A DNA stretch of 64,000 nucleotides from positions 62,001 through 126,000 of the forward strand of contig NZ_CABHYG010000024.1 in assembly GCF_902170785.1 (NCBI RefSeq). The letters are read 5' to 3'. The DNA is from Yersinia proxima. GTDB taxonomy: Bacteria; Pseudomonadota; Gammaproteobacteria; Enterobacterales; Enterobacteriaceae. Shown here piece by piece: positions 54,235-62,642 of this stretch (position 1 is its first letter; each line of letters begins with the position of its first letter). A program made the translations under genes and the position numbers. Below the pieces are notes generated by a model that saw only the letters and a list, made by a program, of their open reading frames with translations, had not been told where the DNA came from and searched no databases.

Positions 54235-54831
54235 ATGACGGTAACTATCAGATTTAATGAAAGTATAAAAGATGAAACCATTCACTCATATACCCAAAAA
54301 TGGATAGATGACTTTAATCTTCCCACCGAAGATGGGCGTAACTTTTCTGGTTTTCATGGTCTTAAAAATACTATGATTAGGCAGTTCGAACAATTTTCGG
54401 TCATTAATACATCGGGAGATAAAGCCACAATAATTTTGAGTGGGGAGATAAGATTTAATTTATTTAACAAGACTCTCTACGGCAAAGTGGAAAGTTTAGA
54501 GTTAGGTAAGAAAGGGATTATTCAAAATGGAGAAAATAACATTATAATTGAAAAGCATTTAGTGGAGCCTCAACTGATATTTAATAATTTAAATATCATT
54601 GGTGAGTATGATTATTCGGAGAATGCAACCGAAAACCAGAAGAATGATCTGCATCAGATAGGGTTTAATTTAAAGAAAGGAAATGCAGATATATTCTTGG
54701 AGATATTAAAAACGCAAGGTATTGATGTCAATACACCACTTAAAGATATGGCGATTTCCAGCCAATTAAACATGCCAGTCATTGACACAATAGGCGCGAC
54801 TGTTGGCAATGATATATTGTTGGTTGCTTAA
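54235..54831 (+). CDS. HasA-like secreted protein, divergent copy 5
   Basis: 198 residues. Opens MTVTIRFNESIKDETIHSYT and ends NDILLVA. Of the four divergent copies it keeps the heme strand best: GEIRFNLFNKTLYGKVESLELG-like, where Phe74 stands in place of the ligand Tyr and Lys79 about where the His stood. It is closer to copy 1 in the ENQKNDLHQIGFNL segment (copy 1 ENHQGDMHKSIYGL). Possible meaning: descended from the canonical copy with ligands lost. Very AT-rich; 58 bases after copy 4. Confidence 0.85.
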   Translation: MTVTIRFNESIKDETIHSYTQKWIDDFNLPTEDGRNFSGFHGLKNTMIRQFEQFSVINTSGDKATIILSGEIRFNLFNKTLYGKVESLELGKKGIIQNGENNIIIEKHLVEPQLIFNNLNIIGEYDYSENATENQKNDLHQIGFNLKKGNADIFLEILKTQGIDVNTPLKDMAISSQLNMPVIDTIGATVGNDILLVA

Positions 54832-55006
54832 ATATACTGGAGGATTGTTTCGGATGGATAAATGATGCCATCACAATACATTTCTATATTTACTACTTTG
54901 GTGGTTATTATGGAAATTAACTTACCCATGAATTTATATATTCTGACAAATAAACTATTTATATAAAAATTGGTTGCCCGTGATTTTACGATAAAATATT
55001 ATCAGA

Positions 55007-56827
55007 ATGGAAATGGATGCCATGAAGTCACAAAAAATTGCCGACCTTTCTTCAGATTCGCTGACAATTCTTTCTGTTCTGGCCGGCCACAAGAAGAGCT
55101 TGTGGGGGATCGGACTTTTTACAGCAGTGATTAATCTTTTAATGTTGGCTCCTGCTATTTATATGTTGCAAGTTTATGACCGTGTTCTGGCATCAGCTAA
55201 TACCATGACTTTGTTGATGCTCACTATTCTTGTTCTGGGAATATTTGTCTTTATTGGCTTACTTGAGTGGATTCGCAGCGCGATAGTCATTCGGCTCGGA
55301 ACGCGTATTGATATGCAACTTAATCAACGGGTTTTTAATGCCGCCTTTGCGTCCCAGCTTATGGGGCATACCACTCCAGCCGCCCAAGCGCTGAATGACC
55401 TCACCTCTTTACGGCAGTTTGCGACCGGTAATGCCCTGTTTGCCTTTTTTGATGCCCCCTGGTTCCCACTTTATTTACTGGTTATTTTTGTGCTCCATCC
55501 CTGGCTAGGTGTATTAGCGGCATCTGGGGCTTGTGTACTGATTTTTTTGGCCTGGCTTAACCAGTGGGTGTGTAAAAAGCCATTGAAAGAAGCATCCACC
55601 GTCACCTCACAAGCAACACAACAGGCGAATGCAAACTTGCGTAATGCAGATGCAATTGAAGCGATGGGGATGCTAGATGCATTACGCGAACGTTGGTTAG
55701 CACAGCATTCACGTTTCCTTTATCAGCAAAATGTAGCCAGTGATAAAAGCAGTCAGGTCACTGCGGCATCCAAATCCAGTCGTCAGGCTTTGCAATCAAT
55801 GATGTTAGGGCTGGGGGCATTACTGGTCATTGATGGTGCAATTACGGCTGGTGTCATGATTGCCGGCTCCATCTTAATCGGACGAGTATTGGGGCCTATT
55901 GATCAATTGATTGCCGTCTGGAAACAATGGAGCCATGCACGATTATCTTATTTGCGCCTCGTCCATTTATTGGCTGAGCATCCACCTGTACCAACAGGTA
56001 TGGCGCTCTCCCCCCCCACAGGAAAGCTCAATGTGACGCAACTGACGGTGTGTAAGCCGGGTACACATATTCCCATTTTATATTCCATTGATTTTGAATT
56101 GCAGGCTGGTGATGTTTTGGGTGTTTTAGGAGCATCGGGCAGTGGCAAATCGACTTTAGCAAAACTATTGGTGGCATGTAAACCGGCCTTTAGCGGCTCG
56201 GTGCGGCTGGATAGCGCAAATATTTCTCAATGGGATAAAACTCACCTGGGTCAATTTATTGGCTACTTGCCGCAAGACATTCAGCTATTTCGCGGTTCGA
56301 TTGCGGAAAACATTGCACGCTTTGGCACCATAGATACCGCAAAAGTAGTTGCGGCAGCTCAAATGGCGGGGGTACACGATTTAATCCTACATTTACCGCA
56401 GGGCTATGACACTCAGCTTGGCGACGGGGGGGAGGAACTATCCGGCGGTCAGCGTCAGCGTATTGCTTTGGCGCGGGCAATGTATGGTGTGCCACGACTT
56501 ATTGTGTTGGATGAACCCAATGCCAGTCTGGATAAGGATGGCGAAAAAGCCTTATTGGCAAGCATAGCCCAACTCAAACAGCAGGGTTGTACCATTGTGA
56601 TGATCACCCATAAGCCAGAATTATTATCAGGTAGCGATTTCTTGTTGTTACTCAATAAGGGGCGGATGGAGTTGTTCGATCGTACTTCGATGGTTCTACA
56701 GCAGATAAAGGGCACAGATAAACCGGTGGTCAATGCCGAAATCAAAACACCGGGCAACCAAAAATCTTGGGGTGGCGGTATGTCATATGCTGTCGTTCCT
56801 GCTCGCGCAGCATCACAAAAATCATAA
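55007..56827 (+). CDS. hasD: Type I secretion ABC transporter HasD
   Basis: Inner-membrane ABC exporter that powers HasA secretion through HasE and an outer-membrane TolC-like channel. 606 residues: about six membrane segments in the N-terminal 300, then the ATPase domain with GASGSGKS (375-382), LSGGQRQRIALARAM signature, Walker B LIVLDEP and ITHK. No C39 peptidase domain. The 175-base gap 54832-55006 after the last hasA-like gene contains AT-rich DNA. In-frame ATGs at 55007, 55013 and 55022 are alternatives. Its stop TAATG overlaps the first ATG of the next duplicated leader. Confidence 0.93.
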   Translation: MEMDAMKSQKIADLSSDSLTILSVLAGHKKSLWGIGLFTAVINLLMLAPAIYMLQVYDRVLASANTMTLLMLTILVLGIFVFIGLLEWIRSAIVIRLGTRIDMQLNQRVFNAAFASQLMGHTTPAAQALNDLTSLRQFATGNALFAFFDAPWFPLYLLVIFVLHPWLGVLAASGACVLIFLAWLNQWVCKKPLKEASTVTSQATQQANANLRNADAIEAMGMLDALRERWLAQHSRFLYQQNVASDKSSQVTAASKSSRQALQSMMLGLGALLVIDGAITAGVMIAGSILIGRVLGPIDQLIAVWKQWSHARLSYLRLVHLLAEHPPVPTGMALSPPTGKLNVTQLTVCKPGTHIPILYSIDFELQAGDVLGVLGASGSGKSTLAKLLVACKPAFSGSVRLDSANISQWDKTHLGQFIGYLPQDIQLFRGSIAENIARFGTIDTAKVVAAAQMAGVHDLILHLPQGYDTQLGDGGEELSGGQRQRIALARAMYGVPRLIVLDEPNASLDKDGEKALLASIAQLKQQGCTIVMITHKPELLSGSDFLLLLNKGRMELFDRTSMVLQQIKGTDKPVVNAEIKTPGNQKSWGGGMSYAVVPARAASQKS

Positions 56828-56864
56828 TGTTAACTATATATCCACATGTTAACTATATATCCAC
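56827..56864 (+). repeat. Two 19-bp tandem copies at the hasD-hasE junction
   Basis: ATGTTAACTATATATCCAC occurs at 56827-56845 and immediately again at 56846-56864. Because 19 is not a multiple of three, the ATG of each copy opens a different frame; only the second is in frame with hasE. Confidence 0.92.
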
Positions 56865-56881
56865 GGATGGAGTCATCACTA

Positions 56882-58210
56882 ATGTTACCTAAATCTGACC
56901 ATTCTTCGGCTAATAATTTAAGTCAACATCCACCACTACAAACCAATAGCGGGAGATATCTTGGCTTGGGTGCATTATTGGTTTGTGGCGGCTTTATCGG
57001 TTCTTTGTTGTGGGCGGGGCTGGCTCCTTTGGATAAAGGTATTGCGGTAATGGGGCATATTGTTGTGGCAGAGAACCGTAAGTTGGTTCAACCGCTGCAA
57101 GGAGGGCGTATCCAGCAATTACATGTTTCTGAAGGCGATGACGTCACGCAAGGACAATTACTTATCACTCTGGATGATACTGCGCTACTTAGTCATCGCG
57201 ATAATTTACAAAATCAGTATTTGGGTGCGCTTGCTCAGGAGTCTCGTCTCACGGCCGAGCAACATGAATTACCGACAATCACCTTCTCTCCTGCATTGCT
57301 TCAACATCCAGCACAAGCTGTAGTTGAGCGTAATACAGTGTTGCAGCAGCAACTATTTCTCCATCGTCGCCAGGCACAGTTGAGCGAAATTGCGCGATTA
57401 TCAGCACAAATTACCCGTCACGAAAGTCGGTTGGATGGATTACAAGTGGCACGTAGCCATAACCAGCGCCAATTTGACCTATTCCAGCGGCAATTGCAGG
57501 GGGTTCAGTTATTGGCAAAAAATGGTCATGTTGCTCAAAGCCAACTGTTAGAGATGGAGCGTCAGGCGATTTCATTGAGTGCAAATATAGAAAAGAATAC
57601 CAGTGAGATTTTGGAGCTTCACAAGCAAATTAGCGAAACAGAGCAGCATATCTTACAACGCCGTGAGCAGTATAAAAGTGAGAATCGCGAACAACTGGCC
57701 AAAGCACAGCAAAACACCCAAGAGTTAGAGCAGCGTTTGAGTGTCGCGGAATACGAATTAGATAACACGCGAATTTATGCACCGGTCAGTGGCACGGTTA
57801 TCGCGCTCGCGCTACATACTGTGGGGGAGATGGTCAGCACCGGGCAAACATTGATGGAATTGGTTCCCAGTGGGCAACCACTCCTGGCCGAGGCTCAGCT
57901 TCCGGTTTCCTTAATTGACAAGGTGATAGTCGGGCTACCGGTGGATCTGAATTTCTCGGCTTTTAATCAAAGCAACACTCCGCGCTTACAAGGTTCGGTA
58001 TTACACGTAGGTGCGGATCGAATACAGCATCAGCACACTTTAGAGCCTTATTATCCTTTAACTGTCGCCATTGATACCACGCAAACCGAGCTGGAAATTC
58101 GGCCCGGTATGTCGGTTGATATTTTTATCCGTACTGGGGAGCGCTCATTACTTAATTATCTGTTTAAACCCTTAACAGATCGTCTGTACGTCGCTTTTGC
58201 TGAAGAGTGA
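56882..58210 (+). CDS. hasE: Type I secretion membrane-fusion protein HasE
   Basis: Periplasmic adaptor of the HlyD family that links HasD with the outer-membrane channel. Short cytoplasmic tail, one membrane segment (about residues 26-46), lipoyl-like half motifs VQPLQGGRIQQLHVSEGDDV, a long coiled coil (about 110-300), and a beta-barrel domain with APVSGTVIALALHTVGEMV. Start chosen at 56882 (MLPKSDHSS), nine bases after GGAG; in-frame ATGs at 56846 and 56867 are weaker. 442 residues. Follows hasD. Confidence 0.92.
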   Translation: MLPKSDHSSANNLSQHPPLQTNSGRYLGLGALLVCGGFIGSLLWAGLAPLDKGIAVMGHIVVAENRKLVQPLQGGRIQQLHVSEGDDVTQGQLLITLDDTALLSHRDNLQNQYLGALAQESRLTAEQHELPTITFSPALLQHPAQAVVERNTVLQQQLFLHRRQAQLSEIARLSAQITRHESRLDGLQVARSHNQRQFDLFQRQLQGVQLLAKNGHVAQSQLLEMERQAISLSANIEKNTSEILELHKQISETEQHILQRREQYKSENREQLAKAQQNTQELEQRLSVAEYELDNTRIYAPVSGTVIALALHTVGEMVSTGQTLMELVPSGQPLLAEAQLPVSLIDKVIVGLPVDLNFSAFNQSNTPRLQGSVLHVGADRIQHQHTLEPYYPLTVAIDTTQTELEIRPGMSVDIFIRTGERSLLNYLFKPLTDRLYVAFAEE

Positions 58211-58256
58211 TTTTGGAGGTAACTAACTGATAATAATTGATATAGTGATTTAATTG

Positions 58257-59069
58257 ATGAATATACAGCAAACTAATCGCAGTATTATGCTTTGGTGGGG
58301 CAGTGCGTTCTTAACAAGTAGTATCCATGTTTATTTAATATGGATGATGAGTAACCCATTCTTGCCTCCGACAGATATCGATGTCACGCCTGTGGCGATT
58401 ATGCTCGCGTTGTCGGCAGAACCGGAGTTTACTCCGAATTTGCAGCAAGACCCGGTGGTGGGTATCAGTCAGGACTTCAACGAGCCAACAGCAGAGCCGT
58501 TGGAAGATCAGTCAGAGGAGGTGAGTCATATACTGACTGCGCCTGAGCATACTGATGCTTCATTGGTTGTTGAAAAAAAAGTGGAAGTTCCCCCCAAAAA
58601 ACGGCCACAACAAAAAATCAGCGCGCCGCGCCGCCCTGTCAGTAAACCGGTAACTGAAAACGCTGATAATCCTTCTACACCTGCCGTCGTCATCAGTACG
58701 CCCTTGTCTGGCGAAAGTCATCAAGTTGCAGCAGCGGCGAATAGCCATTCTTTGCAAAGTCAAAAGAGCAAAATGAATTGGAAAAGCCGCTTACAAGGGC
58801 ATCTGGCAGGATTTAAACGTTATCCCCCGATAGCCAGAAAACAGCACCAGCAAGGGACAGCAATTATTCGTTTTGTGGTCAATAAAGAGGGATATGTACT
58901 ATCGACGATGCTGATTAAGAGCAGTGGGGCCGCTGCTTTAGATCAAGAAGCATTGGCAGTGATTAAACGCGCTCAACCCTTACCATTGCCACCTGCCGAG
59001 CTGTTATCAAATGGGCAAGTCTCATTGGCTATGCCTGTTGATTTTGATCTTAAGAATAAAAAACGATGA
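58257..59069 (+). CDS. hasB: HasB, TonB-like energiser dedicated to HasR
   Basis: TonB paralog spanning the inner membrane and periplasm to drive HasR. One N-terminal membrane anchor (about residues 11-30), a Pro/Glu/Lys-rich linker (PPKKRPQQKISAPRRP) and a C-terminal TonB domain beginning FKRYPPIARKQHQQG and containing VNKEGYVLS and VKR-AQPLPLPP type segments. 270 residues. ATG at 58257 is preferred to the adjoining TTG; no clear ribosome site is adjacent, a GGAGG lies about 38 bases upstream. Last gene of the has operon. Confidence 0.9.
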   Translation: MNIQQTNRSIMLWWGSAFLTSSIHVYLIWMMSNPFLPPTDIDVTPVAIMLALSAEPEFTPNLQQDPVVGISQDFNEPTAEPLEDQSEEVSHILTAPEHTDASLVVEKKVEVPPKKRPQQKISAPRRPVSKPVTENADNPSTPAVVISTPLSGESHQVAAAANSHSLQSQKSKMNWKSRLQGHLAGFKRYPPIARKQHQQGTAIIRFVVNKEGYVLSTMLIKSSGAAALDQEALAVIKRAQPLPLPPAELLSNGQVSLAMPVDFDLKNKKR

Positions 59070-59110
59070 ATAGCGCAATATTCTCGGGGCAGTACGGATA
59101 ACTAAAGGAT

Positions 59111-59134
59111 AAAAAACCGGGCGTAAAGCCCGGC
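59111..59134 (-). terminator. Terminator after the flavoprotein disulfide reductase gene
   Basis: On the minus strand GCCGGGC-TTTAC-GCCCGG(TTTTTT): six-base stem CCGGGC/GCCCGG and a run of T. It lies 31 bases past that gene's stop, and also sits after hasB on the other strand. Confidence 0.85.
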
Positions 59135-59164
59135 TGAATTATTGTTAAAAGATTAGCCGCAATA

Positions 59165-60613
59165 TTATTCACCAGGGCAGCGCAGGCAGCGTTCGGCCTC
59201 GTCAGTACCTAGTTTCAATTTAGACTGCAAATCACGCAATGCTGTACGCAAACCTTCCTCAATCACGGGGTGGTAGAATGGCATATCCAGCATCTGGTTT
59301 ATGGTCATTTGCTGTTGATGTGCCCAGGCCAGCAGATGGGCAATATGTTCAGCACTTGGCCCCATCATCTCGGCACCCAGGAAACGACCTGTTCCCTGTT
59401 CGCCATAAACTCGCAAGATACCTTTGTTTTTCAGCATGACCCGTGAGCGGCCTTGATTCTCAAAAGAGACTTCACCAATTTCAAAGCAACCGCATGCACT
59501 GAATTTTTGCGACAATTCACGAAACGTAGAACCAACCATCGCGATTTGTGGGTCAGAGAACACCACGGAGATTGGGCTGCGGCGCAAACCTGGCACCACT
59601 TCAGGGAACCCACCGGCGTTTACTCCCGCGATACGAGCCTGATCACTGGCTTCATGCAGTAAAGGTAATTGGTTGCTGGCATCACCAGCAATAAAGATAT
59701 GCGGCACGCTAGTCTGCATTGTCAGCCGGTCAGCTGGCGGAACACCACGATCGTCAAGCACCAGTGAGGTATTTTCCAAACCCAGTTTATCGACATTCGG
59801 GCGGCGGCCTGTGGCAGCTAAAACATAATCCACCATGATTTCTTGTGGTGAACCGGCTTCATCCAGATAGCGGATAAAGACTTTATCCCCTTCGCGCTGC
59901 ATCACTTCAACTTTCACATCTGGGTTGAGATAGAACTCTTCACCCAAGGTTTTTGCTGCGTAATTACGCACAATACTGTCTGTTAGCGGGCCGACACCAC
60001 CACCCACGCCGAACATTTTGACTTGGACACCAAGTCGATGCAGTGCCTGGCCAAGTTCCAGCCCGATAACCCCTGGCCCGAAAACGGCGACCGATTCGGG
60101 TAAATCGTCCCAGTTGAATACGTCGTCGTTGACGATAAGCCGATCACCCAACTCATTCCAGGCGGCAGGCCAGCTTGGGCGAGAGCCAGTAGCAATGACA
60201 ATGCGCTGTGCAACAATACGAGTGTGATCATCAACTTGTAGTGTGTTGTCATCAATAAAACGGGCATAACCCTGAATTTTGTCATTAGCCGGAATGTTAT
60301 CGACACCTTCCAGCACAAAACCCACAAAGCGGTCGCGCTCGCGTTTTACGCGATCCATAACTTCGCGGCCATTAATCAGAATGTTGCCTTGCGGGTGGAT
60401 ACCAAAACCAGGGGCTTTTTCAATCTGATGTACAGCTTCAGCTGCCGCAATCAGCAGTTTGGATGGCATGCAACCGACGCGGGCACAGGTAGTGCCGTAC
60501 TCGCCACCTTCAATCATTACTACATTGGGGGTCGCCAGTTTGGCGGCGCGATAAGCGCCAAGCCCGGCAGTGCCGCCGCCAATCACGGCGACATCAACGT
60601 TTAAGGTTTTCAT
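59165..60613 (-). CDS. Flavoprotein disulfide reductase (dihydrolipoamide dehydrogenase-like)
   Basis: 482-residue class I pyridine nucleotide-disulfide oxidoreductase. FAD motif VIGGGTAGLGAY, redox CARVGC (Cys43, Cys48), the second nucleotide motif VFGPGVIGLELG, and the C-terminal FYHPVIEEGL His-Glu pair are visible. It ends in DEAERCLRCPGE, a Cys pair typical of this subfamily, which is not the Lpd of the pyruvate dehydrogenase complex. Start 60613 (MKTLNVDVAV). A terminator-like TTCG hairpin is only 18 bases upstream. Located beside a hybrid peroxiredoxin and oxyR, a role in thiol or peroxide defence is inferred. Confidence 0.88.
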   Translation of the reverse strand: MKTLNVDVAVIGGGTAGLGAYRAAKLATPNVVMIEGGEYGTTCARVGCMPSKLLIAAAEAVHQIEKAPGFGIHPQGNILINGREVMDRVKRERDRFVGFVLEGVDNIPANDKIQGYARFIDDNTLQVDDHTRIVAQRIVIATGSRPSWPAAWNELGDRLIVNDDVFNWDDLPESVAVFGPGVIGLELGQALHRLGVQVKMFGVGGGVGPLTDSIVRNYAAKTLGEEFYLNPDVKVEVMQREGDKVFIRYLDEAGSPQEIMVDYVLAATGRRPNVDKLGLENTSLVLDDRGVPPADRLTMQTSVPHIFIAGDASNQLPLLHEASDQARIAGVNAGGFPEVVPGLRRSPISVVFSDPQIAMVGSTFRELSQKFSACGCFEIGEVSFENQGRSRVMLKNKGILRVYGEQGTGRFLGAEMMGPSAEHIAHLLAWAHQQQMTINQMLDMPFYHPVIEEGLRTALRDLQSKLKLGTDEAERCLRCPGE

Positions 60614-60630
60614 GTCTGCTCCATAACAGG

Positions 60631-60655
60631 AAAAAAGGGTAGGCCGAAGCCTACC
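60631..60655 (-). terminator. TTCG-tetraloop terminator just upstream of the flavoprotein gene
   Basis: On the minus strand GGTAGGC-TTCG-GCCTACC is followed by CTTTTTT. It is between the hybrid peroxiredoxin gene and the flavoprotein gene, with its T run ending only 18 bases before the latter's ATG. Confidence 0.88.
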
Positions 60656-60659
60656 AAGC

Positions 60660-60802
60660 ATACCCTTCGTATTTGAAGTCGCAGGGTTGTTAGCTACGTT
60701 TCCGCACCCGAATTACTTACTGGTCTTGACCTTAAAAAATAAGTAAGCTCATCGGGATGAGTTCACTTGCTGCCTAGCTGCAACTCCAATGACTTTGGGT
60801 AT
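60660..60802. repeat. ERIC element, slightly longer copy
   Basis: Reverse-orientation ERIC (ATACCCTTCGTATTTGAAG...ACTTTGGGTATT) of about 143 bases, longer by an inserted CTTGACC-rich stretch near the centre. It lies between the hybrid peroxiredoxin and flavoprotein genes. Confidence 0.85.
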
Positions 60803-60830
60803 TCACTATATCTTCATTCTATTAATATTA

Positions 60831-61562
60831 TTAAGCAGATAAGTAATTTTCTAAATCATCACTACCACCAATGTGGCGGCCACCGATAAACACTTGTGGC
60901 ACTGTCCCACGGCCAGTAACAGCGCGTAGACTGACGGTGGTGGCATCTTTACCCAGCACGATTTCTTCATACTGAATACCGCGATCTTGCAGCATCTGTT
61001 TGGCTTTGGCGCAGAATGGGCAGCCCGGTTTGGTAAAGACAGAAACTGATTCCTGCACTTTAAAATCAGGAGCCAAATATTTCAGCATGGTGTCAGCGTC
61101 AGACACTTCAAACGGGTCGCCTGGTTTGTTCGGCTCGACAAACATTTTCTCAACCACGCCGTTACGTACCAGCATGGAATAACGCCATGAACGTGGCCCG
61201 AAGCCCAGATCCGCTTTCTCAACCAGCATATTCATACCTTTGGTGAATTCGCCGTTGCCATCAGGAATGAAAGTGATATTTTCTGCATTCTGATCGGCTT
61301 TCCAGGCATTCATCACGAAAGTATCATTGACCGATACACACAGAATGCTATCAACACCGTGCTGTTTAAACACACCGGCCAGTTCGTTATAACGCGGCAG
61401 ATGGCTGGAAGAACAAGTCGGGGTAAAGGCACCCGGTAGTGAAAATACGATGACAGTTTTATTGTTAAACAACTCATCGGTAGTTACATCAACCCACTGG
61501 TCGCCCTGACGGGTATGGAAAGTGACTTGTGGGATTTTTTTACCTTCTTGGCTAGTAAACAT
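60831..61562 (-). CDS. Hybrid peroxiredoxin-glutaredoxin (Prx5 type)
   Basis: A 243-residue fusion that reduces hydrogen peroxide with glutathione through its own glutaredoxin domain. Peroxiredoxin-5 domain at 1-165 with peroxidatic Cys50 in [14 protein letters not shown]; glutaredoxin domain from about 172 with CPFC (Cys181, Cys184), TVPQVFIGG and GGSDDL. The same fusion is known from Haemophilus, Vibrio and others. It is divergent from oxyR, which suggests OxyR regulation. Confidence 0.92.
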   Translation of the reverse strand: MFTSQEGKKIPQVTFHTRQGDQWVDVTTDELFNNKTVIVFSLPGAFTPTCSSSHLPRYNELAGVFKQHGVDSILCVSVNDTFVMNAWKADQNAENITFIPDGNGEFTKGMNMLVEKADLGFGPRSWRYSMLVRNGVVEKMFVEPNKPGDPFEVSDADTMLKYLAPDFKVQESVSVFTKPGCPFCAKAKQMLQDRGIQYEEIVLGKDATTVSLRAVTGRGTVPQVFIGGRHIGGSDDLENYLSA

Positions 61563-61655
61563 CTGTAACTCCTTAATTAGAAAATAAAATATCTAAATTT
61601 TTCTGGGTATCTCTTCGTTGGGACACATTATTCATTTTATCACTTGATAGTTCTA

Positions 61656-61692
61656 ATCACTGATTGCTATCTTATCTATCGTTAATGGCTAT
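61656..61692. promoter_or_regulatory. Probable OxyR binding site
   Basis: ATCACTGATTGCTAT and ATCGTTAATGGCTAT (61656-61670 and 61678-61692), separated by seven bases, fit ATAG-N7-CTAT-N7-ATAG-N7-CTAT with both right halves perfect. It is in the gap between the hybrid peroxiredoxin gene and oxyR. Confidence 0.6.
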
Positions 61693-61709
61693 CATAAAGC
61701 GGAGCACCG

Positions 61710-62642
61710 ATGAATATTCGTGATTTAGAATACCTAGTGGCGCTGGCTGAGTTCAGGCATTTCCGGCGCGCAGCCGACTCTTGTCATGTCAGTCAACCCA
61801 CATTAAGTGGCCAGATTCGTAAACTGGAAGATGAACTGGGCGTGATGTTGTTAGAGCGCACCAGTCGTAAGGTGCTGTTCACACAGGCAGGTTTATTGCT
61901 GGTGGAACAAGCCAGAACAGTATTGCGAGAAGTGAAAGTGCTTAAAGAGATGGCCAGTTTGCAGGGTGAGAGTATGTCTGGTCCACTGCATATTGGTCTT
62001 ATTCCTACTGTTGGGCCTTATTTGTTGCCACAAATCATACCGATGTTGCATCAAACCTTCCCAAAATTGGAAATGTATCTACACGAAGCGCAAACCCAAA
62101 ACCTTCTGGCACAGTTGGATAGCGGTAAACTCGATTGCGCTATTCTGGCTCTGGTTAAAGAAACTGAAGCCTTTATTGAAGTTCCACTCTTCGATGAGCC
62201 GATGCAATTGGCGATTTATGCTGATCATCCATGGGCTGATCGTGACAAAGTGCAGATGCATGAGCTGGCGGGCGAGAAATTGCTGATGCTGGAAGATGGT
62301 CACTGTTTGCGTGATCAGGCGATGGGTTTTTGCTTCCAGGCGGGCGCTGATGAAGACACTCATTTCCGTGCTACCAGCTTGGAAACACTGCGCAACATGG
62401 TTGCAGCGGGTAGCGGAATTACGCTATTGCCATCACTGGCAGTACCGAATGAAAGAAAGCGTGATGGTGTTTGTTATCTGGAATGCTACAAGCCAGTACC
62501 CAAGCGCACCATTGCGTTAGTGTATCGCCCCGGCTCCCCATTGCGTGGCCGCTATGAGCAACTTGCCGAGGCAATACGTGAACACATGCAACCGCGCATG
62601 AATCCAGATGTTATAAACCAAAAGTTAGAACAAGCGGTTTAA
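61710..62642 (+). CDS. oxyR: Hydrogen-peroxide-sensing regulator OxyR
   Basis: LysR-type activator of peroxide defence. N-terminal winged helix ([39 protein letters not shown]) and an effector domain with sensing Cys199 and Cys208 in [17 protein letters not shown], exactly as in E. coli. 310 residues. Its 3' end overlaps that of the convergent sthA by 18 bases. Confidence 0.97.
   Translation: MNIRDLEYLVALAEFRHFRRAADSCHVSQPTLSGQIRKLEDELGVMLLERTSRKVLFTQAGLLLVEQARTVLREVKVLKEMASLQGESMSGPLHIGLIPTVGPYLLPQIIPMLHQTFPKLEMYLHEAQTQNLLAQLDSGKLDCAILALVKETEAFIEVPLFDEPMQLAIYADHPWADRDKVQMHELAGEKLLMLEDGHCLRDQAMGFCFQAGADEDTHFRATSLETLRNMVAAGSGITLLPSLAVPNERKRDGVCYLECYKPVPKRTIALVYRPGSPLRGRYEQLAEAIREHMQPRMNPDVINQKLEQAV

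Noticed and set aside
54960-55006. Promoter before hasD (TTGGTT, 16 bases, TAAAAT)
   Set aside because: Such matches are frequent in AT-rich DNA; not supportable without transcript data.
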